A DNA stretch of 64,000 nt from Burkholderia pyrrocinia (GTDB lineage Bacteria > Pseudomonadota > Gammaproteobacteria > Burkholderiales > Burkholderiaceae). This document shows positions 1-9,350 of this stretch, piece by piece; position 1 is the first letter of the stretch, and each line of letters begins with the position of its first letter. The position numbers and the translations under genes are program-made. The DNA is taken from the NCBI RefSeq assembly GCF_003330765.1, contig NZ_CP024903.1:2232001-2296000 (forward strand), given 5' to 3'. The notes under the pieces are model-generated. The model saw only the letters and a list, made by a program, of their open reading frames with translations. It searched no databases and was not told where the DNA came from.

Positions 1-867
1 TCGCAGATGATCGTCACGCTGAGCGTCGTGTCGCTCGCCGGGATGATCCTGATCGCACTGTCGCAGCGCTTCGCGAAGCGGCCGATCATGCGGCTGTCGC
101 TGATGCGCAACCCGCGCTACGCGAGCGTGATCGTGATCGTGTCCGCGGTCGGCGCCGGGCTGTACGGCGTGTCCTACCTGCTGCCGCAGTTCCTCGCGAT
201 CGTCGCCGGCTACAACGCGGAACAGGCCGGCGCGATCATGCTGCTGTCGGGGCTGCCGGCCTTTCTCGTGATGCCGATCCTGCCGCGCCTGCTCGGCAAG
301 GTCGATTTCCGCATCCTCGTGATCTCGGGGCTGCTGCTGTTCTGCCTGAGCTGCATGCTCGACATCAGCCTGACCGCGCAGAGCGTCGGCCACGACTTCG
401 TGTGGTCGCAACTGATCCGCGGCGTCGCGCAGATGCTCGCGATGATGCCGCTCAACCAGGCGTCGATGGCGGCCGTCGCGCGCGAGGACTCGGGCGATGC
501 AGCCGGGCTCTACAACATGGCCCGCAATCTCGGCGGCTCGATCGGGCTCGCGATCATCGGCACCGTGATCGACCGGCGCACGACCTTCCATACGGCCGCG
601 CTCCGCGAATCGGTGACCGCGAATTCGCTGATCGGGCAGGACCGGCTGTCGGCCTATGCGGCCAACTGGTTCGCGCACACCGGTGACCTCGCGTATTCGA
701 ACATGCGCGCGCTCGGCCAGCTGGCGCAGCAGATCCAGATCCAGGCCGTCGTGATGACCTATTCCGAAACCTTTTATCTGCTGGGCCTCGCACTGCTCGC
801 CTGCGTGCCGCTCGCGCTTCTGCTGAGAACGCCGCGCGGGCCGCAGCCGATGTCGTCCGGCCATTGA
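1..867 (+). CDS. MFS drug exporter, DHA2/EmrB type (5'-truncated by window edge)
   Basis: The reading frame is open from base 1, so this is the C-terminal 288 residues of a longer protein. It is strongly hydrophobic, with about seven membrane segments separated by short charged loops (for example KRPIMRLSLMRNPRY near residue 25, and a GLYNMARNLGGSIGLAI segment near residue 168). That last segment resembles the conserved 14-TM DHA2 motif around TM11. DHA2 exporters such as EmrB use the proton gradient and work with an EmrA-type adaptor and an outer-membrane channel. The channel gene follows after 13 bp, so an emrA-like gene probably lies just upstream of the window. The last residues (PQPMSSGH) form a short cytoplasmic tail. 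The substrate cannot be read from the sequence. Confidence 0.85.
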   Translation, partial: SQMIVTLSVVSLAGMILIALSQRFAKRPIMRLSLMRNPRYASVIVIVSAVGAGLYGVSYLLPQFLAIVAGYNAEQAGAIMLLSGLPAFLVMPILPRLLGKVDFRILVISGLLLFCLSCMLDISLTAQSVGHDFVWSQLIRGVAQMLAMMPLNQASMAAVAREDSGDAAGLYNMARNLGGSIGLAIIGTVIDRRTTFHTAALRESVTANSLIGQDRLSAYAANWFAHTGDLAYSNMRALGQLAQQIQIQAVVMTYSETFYLLGLALLACVPLALLLRTPRGPQPMSSGH

Positions 868-880
868 ACCGTCTTACGCA

Positions 881-2368
881 ATGAAACCCTTCTCCCTGCC
901 CCGCCGCCCTGCGCTCACGCTGTGCGCGACCGCGTGCCTGCTCGCCGGCTGCACGGTCGGCCCCGACTACCGCGGCGCGCCCGCCGCGCCGGATGCACCG
1001 ACCTTCGTGCGCGCGCCGGCATCCGGCATCGACACCGGCGCACCCGCGCCGAGCGCGTGGTGGCACGCGCTGAACGATCGCCAGCTCGACGAGCTGATCG
1101 CCGCCGCGCTCGCGCACAACCCCGATCTGCACGCCGCGCAGGCACGATTGCGCGCATCGCGCGCGCAGCTCTCGCAACAGCGCGCGGCCCAGCTGCCGAA
1201 ATCGTTGGCCACCGTCGCGGCAATCCGCATGCGCGAGCCGGACGTCAGCGCGCTCGGTTCGCTGCTGCCGTCGAACGGTTCGAACCCGTCGAGCGGCACG
1301 TCCCCGTCGCTGGGCGGCTCGGGGCCGTTGCAGCTCTATTCGGCAGGCTTCGACGCGACCTGGGAAATCGACCTGTTCGGCGGCACGCGCCGCGCGGTCG
1401 AAGCCGCGTCCGCCCAGGCGGAAGCGGTCGACGCCGATCTCGCCGATACGCAGGTGTCGATCGCGGCCGAAGTCGCGAACGCGTATGTCGACCTGCGCGA
1501 CCAGCAGCAGCGTTTTGCACTGTCGCAACGCACCGCCCGGTTGCAGCAGACCATGCTCGAACTCACGCAGCAGCGCCGCGCGCGCGGCGTCGCGGCCGAT
1601 GTGGACATCGAACGCCTGACGACGCAGGTCGAAACCACGCGTGCGTCGCTGATCCCTCTCGACGCGCAAGTGACGGAATCGCTCGACCGGCTCGCGATCC
1701 TGACGGGCCGCGCGCCGGGTGCGCTCGACGCGGTGCTGTCGGCACCGGACGCGCCGCTGCCGACGCTGCCGGGCAGCGTCGCGATCGGCGATCCGGCCGC
1801 GCTGCTGAAGCAGCGCCCCGACATTCGCGCGGCCGAACGCCGGTTCGCGTCGAGCAATGCGCAGATCGGCGAGCATGTCGCCGACTATTTCCCGAAGGTG
1901 ACCCTGCTCGGCGATCTCGGCTTCAGCGCGACGGACCCGGGCCATCTGTTCCGCAAGCAGAACTTCACGTGGGTCGGTGCGCCATACCTGCAATGGAACA
2001 TTCTCGACTTCGGGCGCACACGCGGCGCGGTGCGCGCGGCCGAAGCGTCGCGCGACGAAGCGCAAGCGAACTATCAGAAGGCGGTGCTCGGCGCGTTGCA
2101 GGACGCGAACACGGCATTGCAGCGCTACGGGCACCAGCGCGAGCACGTCGTCGCATTGACGAAGGTGCAGACGTCGGCCGTGCATTCCCGTTCGTTGATG
2201 GACGAGCGCTATCGCGCGGGCGTCGCATCGATGATCGACCTGCTCGATACGCAACGCGAAGCGCTGTCCGCGCAGCAGAACGTGATCGCCGGGCAAGCCG
2301 AGCTGATCAAGGACTACGTATCGCTGCAGAAGAGCCTCGGGCTCGGGTGGCAGGCGAACGCAGGTTGA
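881..2368 (+). CDS. Outer-membrane efflux lipoprotein, NodT family
   Basis: This 495-residue protein starts with a lipoprotein signal (lipobox LLAGC, Cys near residue 24) followed by the TVGPDY motif typical of NodT/OprM channels. Two repeats of the outer-membrane efflux domain follow. The repeat signatures ATWEIDLFGG (around residue 160) and PYLQWNILDFGR (around residue 370) mark the periplasmic barrel-to-coil transitions. The expected role is as a trimeric TolC-like exit duct. It lies 13 bp behind the DHA2 exporter and is probably co-transcribed with it, forming an EmrAB-type tripartite pump. The ATG at 881 is preferred because it places the signal peptide directly at the N-terminus. Confidence 0.9.
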   Translation: MKPFSLPRRPALTLCATACLLAGCTVGPDYRGAPAAPDAPTFVRAPASGIDTGAPAPSAWWHALNDRQLDELIAAALAHNPDLHAAQARLRASRAQLSQQRAAQLPKSLATVAAIRMREPDVSALGSLLPSNGSNPSSGTSPSLGGSGPLQLYSAGFDATWEIDLFGGTRRAVEAASAQAEAVDADLADTQVSIAAEVANAYVDLRDQQQRFALSQRTARLQQTMLELTQQRRARGVAADVDIERLTTQVETTRASLIPLDAQVTESLDRLAILTGRAPGALDAVLSAPDAPLPTLPGSVAIGDPAALLKQRPDIRAAERRFASSNAQIGEHVADYFPKVTLLGDLGFSATDPGHLFRKQNFTWVGAPYLQWNILDFGRTRGAVRAAEASRDEAQANYQKAVLGALQDANTALQRYGHQREHVVALTKVQTSAVHSRSLMDERYRAGVASMIDLLDTQREALSAQQNVIAGQAELIKDYVSLQKSLGLGWQANAG

Positions 2369-2426
2369 TGGTGCCTGCGCGGTACAAGGAAACGATCGCG
2401 CGTGCCGCCCGCGAACACCTGCGGAT

Positions 2427-2630
2427 TCAGAAGAACTCGTCGAGCAGTCGATAGAAGGCGATCCGCTCCGGGTCTGGATGTTCGATCCCGTACCGCGCGA
2501 AGAAAGGCGCGAGCCGCATCATTTCGAGGTTTTCGCCGCGCACGGCACTCAGCAGCGTCCACTCCCGCCCCGCCGGCTCGGTCTTGACGAACCGGCACGA
2601 TCCGTCGCGCGCATCGAGCGGGAATACAGC
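2427..2630 (-). pseudogene. Remnant of an APH(3') aminoglycoside phosphotransferase
   Basis: On the minus strand, 67 codons ending at a TGA carry three blocks that match separate parts of APH(3')-II-type kinases as I know them. These are an N-lobe piece ending in FVKTEPAG (compare FVKTDLSG), a hinge piece REWTLLSAVRGENL (compare RDWLLLGEVPGQDL), and the extreme C-terminus ARYGI-PDPERIAFYRLLDEFF. The stretches between them, including the catalytic HGD loop and the DxD/DFG-like metal site, are missing. The three blocks are fused in one frame, so this is an internally deleted, inactive gene. A longer open frame continues to 2762, but its extra N-terminal part does not look like the family. The remnant sits between two multidrug efflux operons. 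Confidence 0.75.
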
Positions 2631-2799
2631 GCCGCGCCCATTCGTCCGAGCATTGCGAGGACCGCCGACACCCGCATTTCCGCGCCTTTCGCCCGCTCCA
2701 TCGAATCTCCATCTTTCCGCATAAAAGACGCCAACTATCCAACGCAGACTCCGACCCGTCAAAGCAGGCAGTGGGCTGCCTGCGCTTCCTGGAGTCGCT

Positions 2800-3957
2800 A
2801 TGAAGAATCAAAAACGATGCTGCTACGGCGCCGTCTGCGCGCTGGTGGCGGCAATGCTGGCGGGTTGCGGGCCCGCCGAACAGCAGGCCGCCGCACCGGC
2901 CACCCCGGTTGCGGCGATGACCCTGGCAGCCTCGCGCCTCGACGTGAGCGAAGACCTGCCGGGCCGCGTCGCGGCCGTGCGGGTCGCCGAGATCCGGCCG
3001 CAGGTCAGCGGCATCGTGCAGCGCCGGCTGTTCGAGCAAGGCACCGAAGTACGCATGGGCCAGCCGCTGTTCCAGATCAATCCGGCGCCGTTCAAGGCCG
3101 AAATGGACACGGCCGCCGCGTCGCTGCAGCGCGCGCAGGCCGCGCTCGAGCGCGCGAAGGTGCAGACGGTGCGCTTCAAGCCGCTCGTCGAGGCCGATGC
3201 GATCAGCCGCCAGGTATACGACGACGCCGTGTCGCAACGCGACCAGGCCGCCGCCGACGTCGCACAGGCCCGCGCGACGCTCGCGCGCCGCCAGCTCGAC
3301 CTGAAATTCGCAACCGTGGAAGCGCCGATCGCCGGCCGCATCGACCAGGCGCTCGTGACCGAAGGTGCGCTGGTGTCGAGCAGCGACAGCCAGCCGATGG
3401 CGCGGATCCAGCAGATCGACCAGGTCTACGTGGACGTGCGCCAGCCGGCTGCATCGCTCGAATCGCTGCGCGGCGCACTCGCGGCACAGCCGGAAGCCTC
3501 GGGCAACGGCCTGCCGGTCGACGTGCTGCGCGGCGACGACACGCGCTACGACGTGAAGGGCCGCATGCTGTTCTCGGGCGTCAACGTCGACCCGGGCACC
3601 GGCGACGTGCTGCTGCGCGTGCTGGTCGACAACCCGAAGCGCCAGTTGCTGCCGGGGATGTACGTGCGTGCCCGCATTCCGCGTGCGCACTACGCGAACG
3701 CGCTGACGGTACCGCAGCAGGCGGTCGTGCGCGCAGACGGCAAACCGCAGGTGTGGGTGCTCGACGCAAAGGGGCATGCGCATCTGAAGGCCGTCGAGGT
3801 GGGCGAGCTGACGAACCGCAGCTACCGCATCCAGTCCGGCCTGCAGGCCGGCCAGAAGGTCGTCGTCGAAGGGATGGAGCGCCTGACCGACGGCGCGGCC
3901 GTGACCGCGACCGACTGGAAGTCGCCTGACGCGGCAACGACCGCGGCTGCGCGCTGA
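2800..3957 (+). CDS. RND efflux periplasmic adaptor (membrane fusion) lipoprotein
   Basis: This 385-residue protein begins with a lipoprotein signal (MLAGC, Cys near residue 24). It then shows the AcrA/MexA layout: a biotinyl-lipoyl half ending VSGIVQRRLFEQGTEV (about residue 70), an alpha-hairpin rich in Ala and Arg (about 100-165), the second lipoyl half with APIAGRID (near 180), a beta-barrel domain and a membrane-proximal domain. It links the inner-membrane pump to the outer-membrane duct. A GGAG ribosome site lies about 6 nt before the ATG at 2800. The pump gene follows after 20 bp and the channel gene after that, so the operon is complete in itself. Confidence 0.93.
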   Translation: MKNQKRCCYGAVCALVAAMLAGCGPAEQQAAAPATPVAAMTLAASRLDVSEDLPGRVAAVRVAEIRPQVSGIVQRRLFEQGTEVRMGQPLFQINPAPFKAEMDTAAASLQRAQAALERAKVQTVRFKPLVEADAISRQVYDDAVSQRDQAAADVAQARATLARRQLDLKFATVEAPIAGRIDQALVTEGALVSSSDSQPMARIQQIDQVYVDVRQPAASLESLRGALAAQPEASGNGLPVDVLRGDDTRYDVKGRMLFSGVNVDPGTGDVLLRVLVDNPKRQLLPGMYVRARIPRAHYANALTVPQQAVVRADGKPQVWVLDAKGHAHLKAVEVGELTNRSYRIQSGLQAGQKVVVEGMERLTDGAAVTATDWKSPDAATTAAAR

Positions 3958-3977
3958 ATCGAGGGGACCACTGCATC

Positions 3978-6900
3978 ATGGCTCAATTCTTTATCCGGCG
4001 TCCGGTGTTCGCGTGGGTGATCGCCCTCTTCATCATCCTGATGGGGCTGATCGCGATCCCGCAACTGCCGATCGCACGCTATCCGACGGTCGCGCCGCCG
4101 TCCGTCACGATCTACGCCACCTATCCGGGTGCGACGCCCCAGACCATGAGCGACGGGGTGCTGAGCCTCATCGAGCGGGAACTGTCGGGCGTCAAGAACC
4201 TGCTCTACTTCGAGTCGTCGGCCGACACCTCCGGCATGGCGCAGATCACCGTGACCTTCAAGCCCGGCACGGACCCGGCGCTCGCGCAGGTCGACGTGCA
4301 GAACAAGATCAAGGCCGTCGAGCCGCGCCTGCCATCTGCGGTGCGCCAGAACGGCCTGATCGTTGAATCGGCGTCGTCCGGCTTCCTGATGTTCGTCAGC
4401 CTCCAGTCCGCCAACGGCCGCTTCAGCGAAGCCGAACTCAGCGACTACATGGCGCGCAACATCGTCGAGGAACTGCGGCGAACCGAAGGGGTCGGGCGCG
4501 TGCAGTTGTTCGGTTCCGAGCGCGCGATGCGCATCTGGGTCGATCCGAACAAGCTGATCACCTATGGCCTGTCGATGACCGACCTGACCGCCGCGGTCGC
4601 GCAGCAGAACGTGCAGATCTCGCCGGGCAGCCTCGGCGCGTCGCCGGCGCTGCCGGGCCAGCGGGTCACCGTGCCGCTGACCGCCCAGGGCCAGTTGACG
4701 ACACCCGAGCAGTTCGCCGCAATCGTGCTGCGCGCCAACGCCAACGGCTCGAAGGTCGTGCTGGGCGACGTCGCGCGCGTCGAACTGGGCTCGCAGTCCT
4801 ACACCTACCTGAGCCGCCAGGGCGGCAAGCCCGCGACCTTCGCGGCCGTGCAACTGTCGTCGGGCGCGAATGCGGTCAAGACCGCCGACGCGCTGCGCAC
4901 GCGCCTCGCGGAACTGAGCAAGTCGATGCCGTCCGGCATGAGCTACTCGATTCCGTTCGACACCTCACCGTTCGTCAAGATCTCGATCGAGAAGGTGCTG
5001 CACACGCTGCTCGAAGCCATGGTGCTGGTGTTCCTCGTGATGTACCTGTTTCTGCAGAACGTCCGCTACACGCTGATTCCGGCCATCGTCGCGCCGGTGG
5101 CGCTGCTCGGCACCTTCACGGTGATGCTGGCGACCGGCTTCTCGATCAACGTGCTGACCATGTTCGGCATGGTGCTCGCGATCGGCATCATCGTCGACGA
5201 TGCCATCGTGGTCGTCGAGAACGTCGAGCGCCTGATGGCGGAGGAAGGCCTGTCGCCGAAGGAGGCGACGATCAAGGCGATGAAGGAGATCACCGGCGCG
5301 ATCATCGGCATCACGCTGGTGCTGACCGCCGTGTTCATTCCGATGGGGCTCGCGAGCGGCTCGGTCGGCGTGATCTACCAGCAGTTCACGCTGTCGATGG
5401 CGGTCTCGATCCTGTTCTCGGCGCTGCTCGCGCTGACGCTGACGCCCGCCCTGTGCGCAACGATGCTCAAGCCGCTCGAACCCGGCCATCACGAGAAGCG
5501 CGGCTTCTTCGGCTGGTTCAACCGCCGCTTCGATCGCCTGACGCAATGGTACGAAACCCGCGTCGGCCGGCTGGTCGGCCGCACGGGCCGCGTCATGCTG
5601 CTGTTCGTCGCGATCTGCGGCGCGCTCGTGATCGGGTTCCGCACGCTGCCGTCGTCGTTCCTGCCCGAGGAAGACCAGGGCTACTTCATCACCAGCTTCC
5701 TGATGCCCGCGGATTCGACGACCGAACGCACGATCGACGTCGTCAAGACGCTCGAGAAGCATCTCGAGTCGCGGCCGTCGATCAAGTCGAACGTCTCGGT
5801 GATCGGCTACGGCTTCTCCGGATCGGGGCCGAACGCGGCGCTGAACTTCAGCGTGTTGAAGGACTGGGACGCGCGCAACGGCGCGACCGCCTATGACGAA
5901 TCGATGCGTGCACAACAGGCGATGTCCGGCGTGACCGAGGGGATGGTGATGAGCTTGATGCCGCCCGCGATCGACGAACTAGGCAACAGCTCGGGCTTCA
6001 CGATGCGACTGCAGGATCGCGCGAACCAGGGCACCGCGGCGCTCAAGGCCGCCGAAACGAAGCTGCTCGAACTCGCGGCGCAAAGCAAGATCGTCACCGG
6101 CGTCTACCCGGACAGCCTGCCGCCGGGCACCAGCATCCGTCTGGAAATCGATCGGCAGAAAGCCGAAGCGCTCGGCGTGTCGTTCGCGAGCATCAGCGAC
6201 ACGCTGTCGGCCGCGATGGGCTCGACCTACGTGAACGACTTCCCGAACGCGGGCCGCATGCAGCAGGTAATCATCCAGGCCGACGCGCCGTCGCGGATGC
6301 AGATCGACAACGTGATGAAGCTCTACGTGCGCAACACGGGCGGCGGCATGGTGCCGCTGTCCGAAGTGGTCCGCCCCGTGTGGGCCGAGACGCCGCTGCA
6401 GATGGTGCGCTTCAAGGGCTACCCGTCCGCGCGCATCTCGGGCACCGCCGCGCCCGGCTACTCGAGCGGGGCCGCCATGATCGAGATGGAACGTCTTGCC
6501 GCGCAACTGCCCCCGGGCTTCGCGGTCGAGTGGACCGGCCAGTCGCTGCAGGAACGCCAGTCGGCGTCGCAAGCGCCGATGCTGATGGTGCTGTCGATGA
6601 TCGTCGTGTTCCTGGTGCTCGCCGCGCTGTATGAAAGCTGGTCGATCCCGCTGTCGGTGATGCTGGTGGTGCCGCTCGGCCTGGTCGGCGCGATCGGCGC
6701 GGTGCTGCTGCGCGGCTTGCCGAACGACGTGTTCTTCAAGGTCGGGATGATCACCGTGATCGGCCTGTCCGCGAAGAACGCGATCCTGATCGTCGAGTTC
6801 GCGAAGCAGTTGCGCGAGGAAGGCAAGGGGCTCATCGAAGCAGCCGTGCAATCGTCGAAGCTGCGCCTGCGCCCGATCCTGATGACCTCGCTTGCGTTCG

Positions 6901-7121
6901 GCCTCGGCGTGGTGCCGCTGATGATCGCGACCGGCGCGAGCGCCGAAACGCAGCACGCGATCGGCACCGGCGTGTTCGGCGGCATGGTGGCTGCCACGGT
7001 GCTGGCCATTTTCTTCGTTCCTGTTTTCTTTGTGTTCGTGATGAGTATCCAGGAGCGCATCGGCGCATGGCGGGCCTCCCGCAAGCAGCCCGCCGCCCCG
7101 ATTCACGGACAAGAAGGTTGA
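3978..7121 (+). CDS. RND multidrug efflux pump, HAE1/AcrB family
   Basis: The 1047 residues are full length for AcrB/MexB-type pumps. TM1 is at the N-terminus (PVFAWVIALFIILMGL), and a large periplasmic loop precedes TM2-6. The proton-relay aspartates are visible in GIIVDDAIVVVEN (around residue 408), and the matching lysine in GLSAKNAILIVEF (around residue 935). A second periplasmic loop separates the two halves. The protein exports amphiphilic drugs from the periplasm and outer leaflet using the proton gradient. It sits between the adaptor gene (20 bp upstream) and the outer-membrane channel (4 bp downstream). Which named Burkholderia RND system this is cannot be settled from the sequence alone. 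Confidence 0.96.
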   Translation: MAQFFIRRPVFAWVIALFIILMGLIAIPQLPIARYPTVAPPSVTIYATYPGATPQTMSDGVLSLIERELSGVKNLLYFESSADTSGMAQITVTFKPGTDPALAQVDVQNKIKAVEPRLPSAVRQNGLIVESASSGFLMFVSLQSANGRFSEAELSDYMARNIVEELRRTEGVGRVQLFGSERAMRIWVDPNKLITYGLSMTDLTAAVAQQNVQISPGSLGASPALPGQRVTVPLTAQGQLTTPEQFAAIVLRANANGSKVVLGDVARVELGSQSYTYLSRQGGKPATFAAVQLSSGANAVKTADALRTRLAELSKSMPSGMSYSIPFDTSPFVKISIEKVLHTLLEAMVLVFLVMYLFLQNVRYTLIPAIVAPVALLGTFTVMLATGFSINVLTMFGMVLAIGIIVDDAIVVVENVERLMAEEGLSPKEATIKAMKEITGAIIGITLVLTAVFIPMGLASGSVGVIYQQFTLSMAVSILFSALLALTLTPALCATMLKPLEPGHHEKRGFFGWFNRRFDRLTQWYETRVGRLVGRTGRVMLLFVAICGALVIGFRTLPSSFLPEEDQGYFITSFLMPADSTTERTIDVVKTLEKHLESRPSIKSNVSVIGYGFSGSGPNAALNFSVLKDWDARNGATAYDESMRAQQAMSGVTEGMVMSLMPPAIDELGNSSGFTMRLQDRANQGTAALKAAETKLLELAAQSKIVTGVYPDSLPPGTSIRLEIDRQKAEALGVSFASISDTLSAAMGSTYVNDFPNAGRMQQVIIQADAPSRMQIDNVMKLYVRNTGGGMVPLSEVVRPVWAETPLQMVRFKGYPSARISGTAAPGYSSGAAMIEMERLAAQLPPGFAVEWTGQSLQERQSASQAPMLMVLSMIVVFLVLAALYESWSIPLSVMLVVPLGLVGAIGAVLLRGLPNDVFFKVGMITVIGLSAKNAILIVEFAKQLREEGKGLIEAAVQSSKLRLRPILMTSLAFGLGVVPLMIATGASAETQHAIGTGVFGGMVAATVLAIFFVPVFFVFVMSIQERIGAWRASRKQPAAPIHGQEG

Positions 7122-7125
7122 TGCC

Positions 7126-8556
7126 ATGCGATTGCTTATTCTTCCCCTCGTCCTTGCCCTGTCGGCCTGCTCGCTGGCGCCGACGCTGGTCAGGCCCGCC
7201 ATGCCGGTGCCGACGGCCTACACGGCCGCCGCTGCCGCCGACCAGCACGCGAACGCGGCCGATCTCGGCTGGCGCACGATGTTCGGCGACCGCCGCCTGC
7301 AGCGCCTGATCGAGATCGCGCTCGACAACAACCGCGACCTGCGCCTGGCGGCGCTGAATGTCGATGCCGCCGAAGCGCAGTACGGCATCCAGCGCGCCGC
7401 GCACCTGCCGTCCATCGGCGCCGGCGCGAGCTTCACGCGCCAGCGCACGGCGGCCGACCCACAGTCGAACCCACCGCTGTTCGAAACAACGCAGAACCAG
7501 TACGGCGTGAACGTCGGCATCAGCGCGTTCGAGATCGACCTGTTCGGCCGCGTGAAGTCGCAGTCGGATGCGGCATTCGCGCGCTACCTCGCGACCGATC
7601 ATGGCCGCCGCGCGGTGCAGATCTCGCTCGTCGGCGCGGTGGCGGACGCTTATTTCGCGGAACGCCTCGCGCAGGAGCAGCGCCAGCTGTCCGAGCGCAC
7701 GCTCGGCGACTGGCAGCAGTCGCTCGATCTCGCGCGCCGCCTCAAGGAAGCGCATCAGGCGAGCGGCGTCGACATCGCGCAGGCCGAAGGCCAGGTCGCG
7801 AGCGCCACCGCCGATCTGGAAGCGCGCACGCGTGCCGTCGAGCAGGCGCGCAACGCGCTGCGCCTGCTGCTCGGCACCGAGCCGCCGAAGGACCTGCCCG
7901 ATGCGCTGCCGCTGGAGCGTCAGCCGGTGATGACGCAACTGCCGGCCGGCCTGCCGTCCGAGCTGCTGTTCCGTCGGCCGGATATCCAGCAGGCCGAACA
8001 GAACCTCGTCGCCGCGAATGCGGACATCGGTGCCGCGCGCGCCGCGTTCTTTCCGCGCCTGTCGCTGACGTCGTCGATCGGTTTCCTCAGCCCTGCGATG
8101 GGCAGCCTGTTCGACGGCGGCCAGCGCGTGTGGAGCTTCGCGCCGCAGGTCACAGTGCCGATCTTCCAGGGCGGCCGGCTGCGGTCCGAACTGCGTCTCG
8201 CGGAAGTGCGCAAGTCCAGCGCGGTCGTCGAATACGAACGCTCGATCCAGACCGCGTTCCGCGAAGTGGCCGACGGCCTCGCCGGGCGCGAAACCTTCAG
8301 CCGCCAGATCGAAGCGCAGACGCGCGTGGTCGGCTCGGCCGAACGCCGCACCGACCTGTCGAACCTGCGCTATCGCGCGGGCGTCGAGGGACGGCTGGAG
8401 TTGCTGGATTCGCAACGGCAGCTCTACTCGGCACGGCAGGCGCTGCTCGACCTGCGTCGCAGCGAGCTCGGCAATGCCGTCGCGCTGTACAAGGCGCTCG
8501 GCGGCGGCCTGACGGAAACGGACGTCGCGCCGTCGAAGAGCATGGTGCAGAACTGA
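7126..8556 (+). CDS. RND efflux outer-membrane channel, NodT/OprM family
   Basis: This 476-residue lipoprotein has a LSACS lipobox near residue 17. Two outer-membrane-efflux repeats contain FEIDLFGRVKS (about residue 140) and APQVTVPIFQGGRL (about residue 345), the two equivalent turns of TolC-like trimers. The start ATG at 7126 lies 4 bp after the pump stop, and its ribosome site (AGAAGG) is inside the end of the pump gene, so the two are translationally close. It completes the adaptor-pump-channel set. It differs clearly from the channel at 881-2368, so the two neighbouring efflux systems do not need to share one. Confidence 0.94.
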   Translation: MRLLILPLVLALSACSLAPTLVRPAMPVPTAYTAAAAADQHANAADLGWRTMFGDRRLQRLIEIALDNNRDLRLAALNVDAAEAQYGIQRAAHLPSIGAGASFTRQRTAADPQSNPPLFETTQNQYGVNVGISAFEIDLFGRVKSQSDAAFARYLATDHGRRAVQISLVGAVADAYFAERLAQEQRQLSERTLGDWQQSLDLARRLKEAHQASGVDIAQAEGQVASATADLEARTRAVEQARNALRLLLGTEPPKDLPDALPLERQPVMTQLPAGLPSELLFRRPDIQQAEQNLVAANADIGAARAAFFPRLSLTSSIGFLSPAMGSLFDGGQRVWSFAPQVTVPIFQGGRLRSELRLAEVRKSSAVVEYERSIQTAFREVADGLAGRETFSRQIEAQTRVVGSAERRTDLSNLRYRAGVEGRLELLDSQRQLYSARQALLDLRRSELGNAVALYKALGGGLTETDVAPSKSMVQN

Positions 8557-8565
8557 ACGAAGGGC

Positions 8566-8601
8566 GCTGTTCCGTCCCGCGCAGCAGCGGGACGGAACAG
8601 C
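8566..8601. terminator. Perfect 15-bp hairpin after the RND operon
   Basis: GCTGTTCCGTCCCGC and its exact complement flank a 6-nt loop (gcagca). The hairpin lies 10 bp after the channel stop and 56 bp before the response-regulator start. No T-run follows, so it may be an mRNA-stabilising or attenuating hairpin rather than a classic intrinsic terminator. Confidence 0.5.
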
Positions 8602-8657
8602 ACGATTCAGCCCGGCAACGGGCTGCCCCGATTGTTCGACATCGCACGGCAAACTCC

Positions 8658-9350
8658 ATGACGAATTCCCTGATACTGATTGCAGAAGACGAGCCCGACA
8701 TCTCGGACATCCTCGACGCGTATCTGACGCATGACGGCTTTCGCACCTACCGCGTGGCCGACGGGCAAGCGGTGCTCGACGTGCAACCGCACCTGAAGCC
8801 CGACCTGATCCTGCTCGACGTGAAGATGCCTCTAAAGAACGGCTGGGACGTCCTCGCCGAGCTTCGGCGGCGCGGCAATACACCCGTCGTCGTCGTCACC
8901 GCGTTCGACCGCGACCTCGACCGGCTGCAGGCACTGCACTCCGGCGCGGACGACTACATCGTCAAGCCGTTCAACCCGGCCGAAGTCGTCGCGCGGCTTC
9001 GCGCGATCCTGCACCGGTCGGGCACGCCGCCGACCGCGCGCATGCTTCGCGTCGGCGGCCTGGAGATCGACACCGACAGCTATCTGGCCCGCGTGCGAAC
9101 GGAATCCGCCGAGGTGCCGATTACGCTGACGCTGACGGAATTCCGGCTGCTCGCGCACATGGCGAGATCGCCGAGCCGCGTCTTCACGCGCGGCGAACTG
9201 CTTGACGCGTGCATGGCCGACGTGAGTGCGCTGGAGCGCACGGTCGACAGCCACATCAGCAGGCTGCGCAAGAAGCTCGAACAGGCCGGCGCGCCGGGCA
9301 TGCCCGAAGTGATGCGCGGCGTCGGCTACCGGCTGCGGGGCGCGCAATGA
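8658..9350 (+). CDS. OmpR-family response regulator (AdeR/BaeR-like)
   Basis: This 230-residue protein has an N-terminal receiver domain with the acidic pair in IAEDEPD (residues 9-12), the phospho-acceptor Asp in LILLDVKMP (about residue 53) and the switch lysine in IVKPFNP (about 103). A winged-helix DNA-binding domain with SRVFTRGELL and HISRLRKKLE follows. The PFNP motif and the overall sequence recall AdeR of the Acinetobacter AdeABC pump. It lies directly behind the RND operon and overlaps the next gene by 4 bp (ATGA), so it is the probable activator or modulator of the pump. Its usual partner kinase is degenerate here (see 9347-9961). Confidence 0.9.
   Translation: MTNSLILIAEDEPDISDILDAYLTHDGFRTYRVADGQAVLDVQPHLKPDLILLDVKMPLKNGWDVLAELRRRGNTPVVVVTAFDRDLDRLQALHSGADDYIVKPFNPAEVVARLRAILHRSGTPPTARMLRVGGLEIDTDSYLARVRTESAEVPITLTLTEFRLLAHMARSPSRVFTRGELLDACMADVSALERTVDSHISRLRKKLEQAGAPGMPEVMRGVGYRLRGAQ

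Noticed and set aside
554..2296. 580-codon open frame on the minus strand across the NodT channel gene
   Set aside because: Antisense shadow of a high-G+C gene: Arg/Gly-rich, no domain, no ribosome site.
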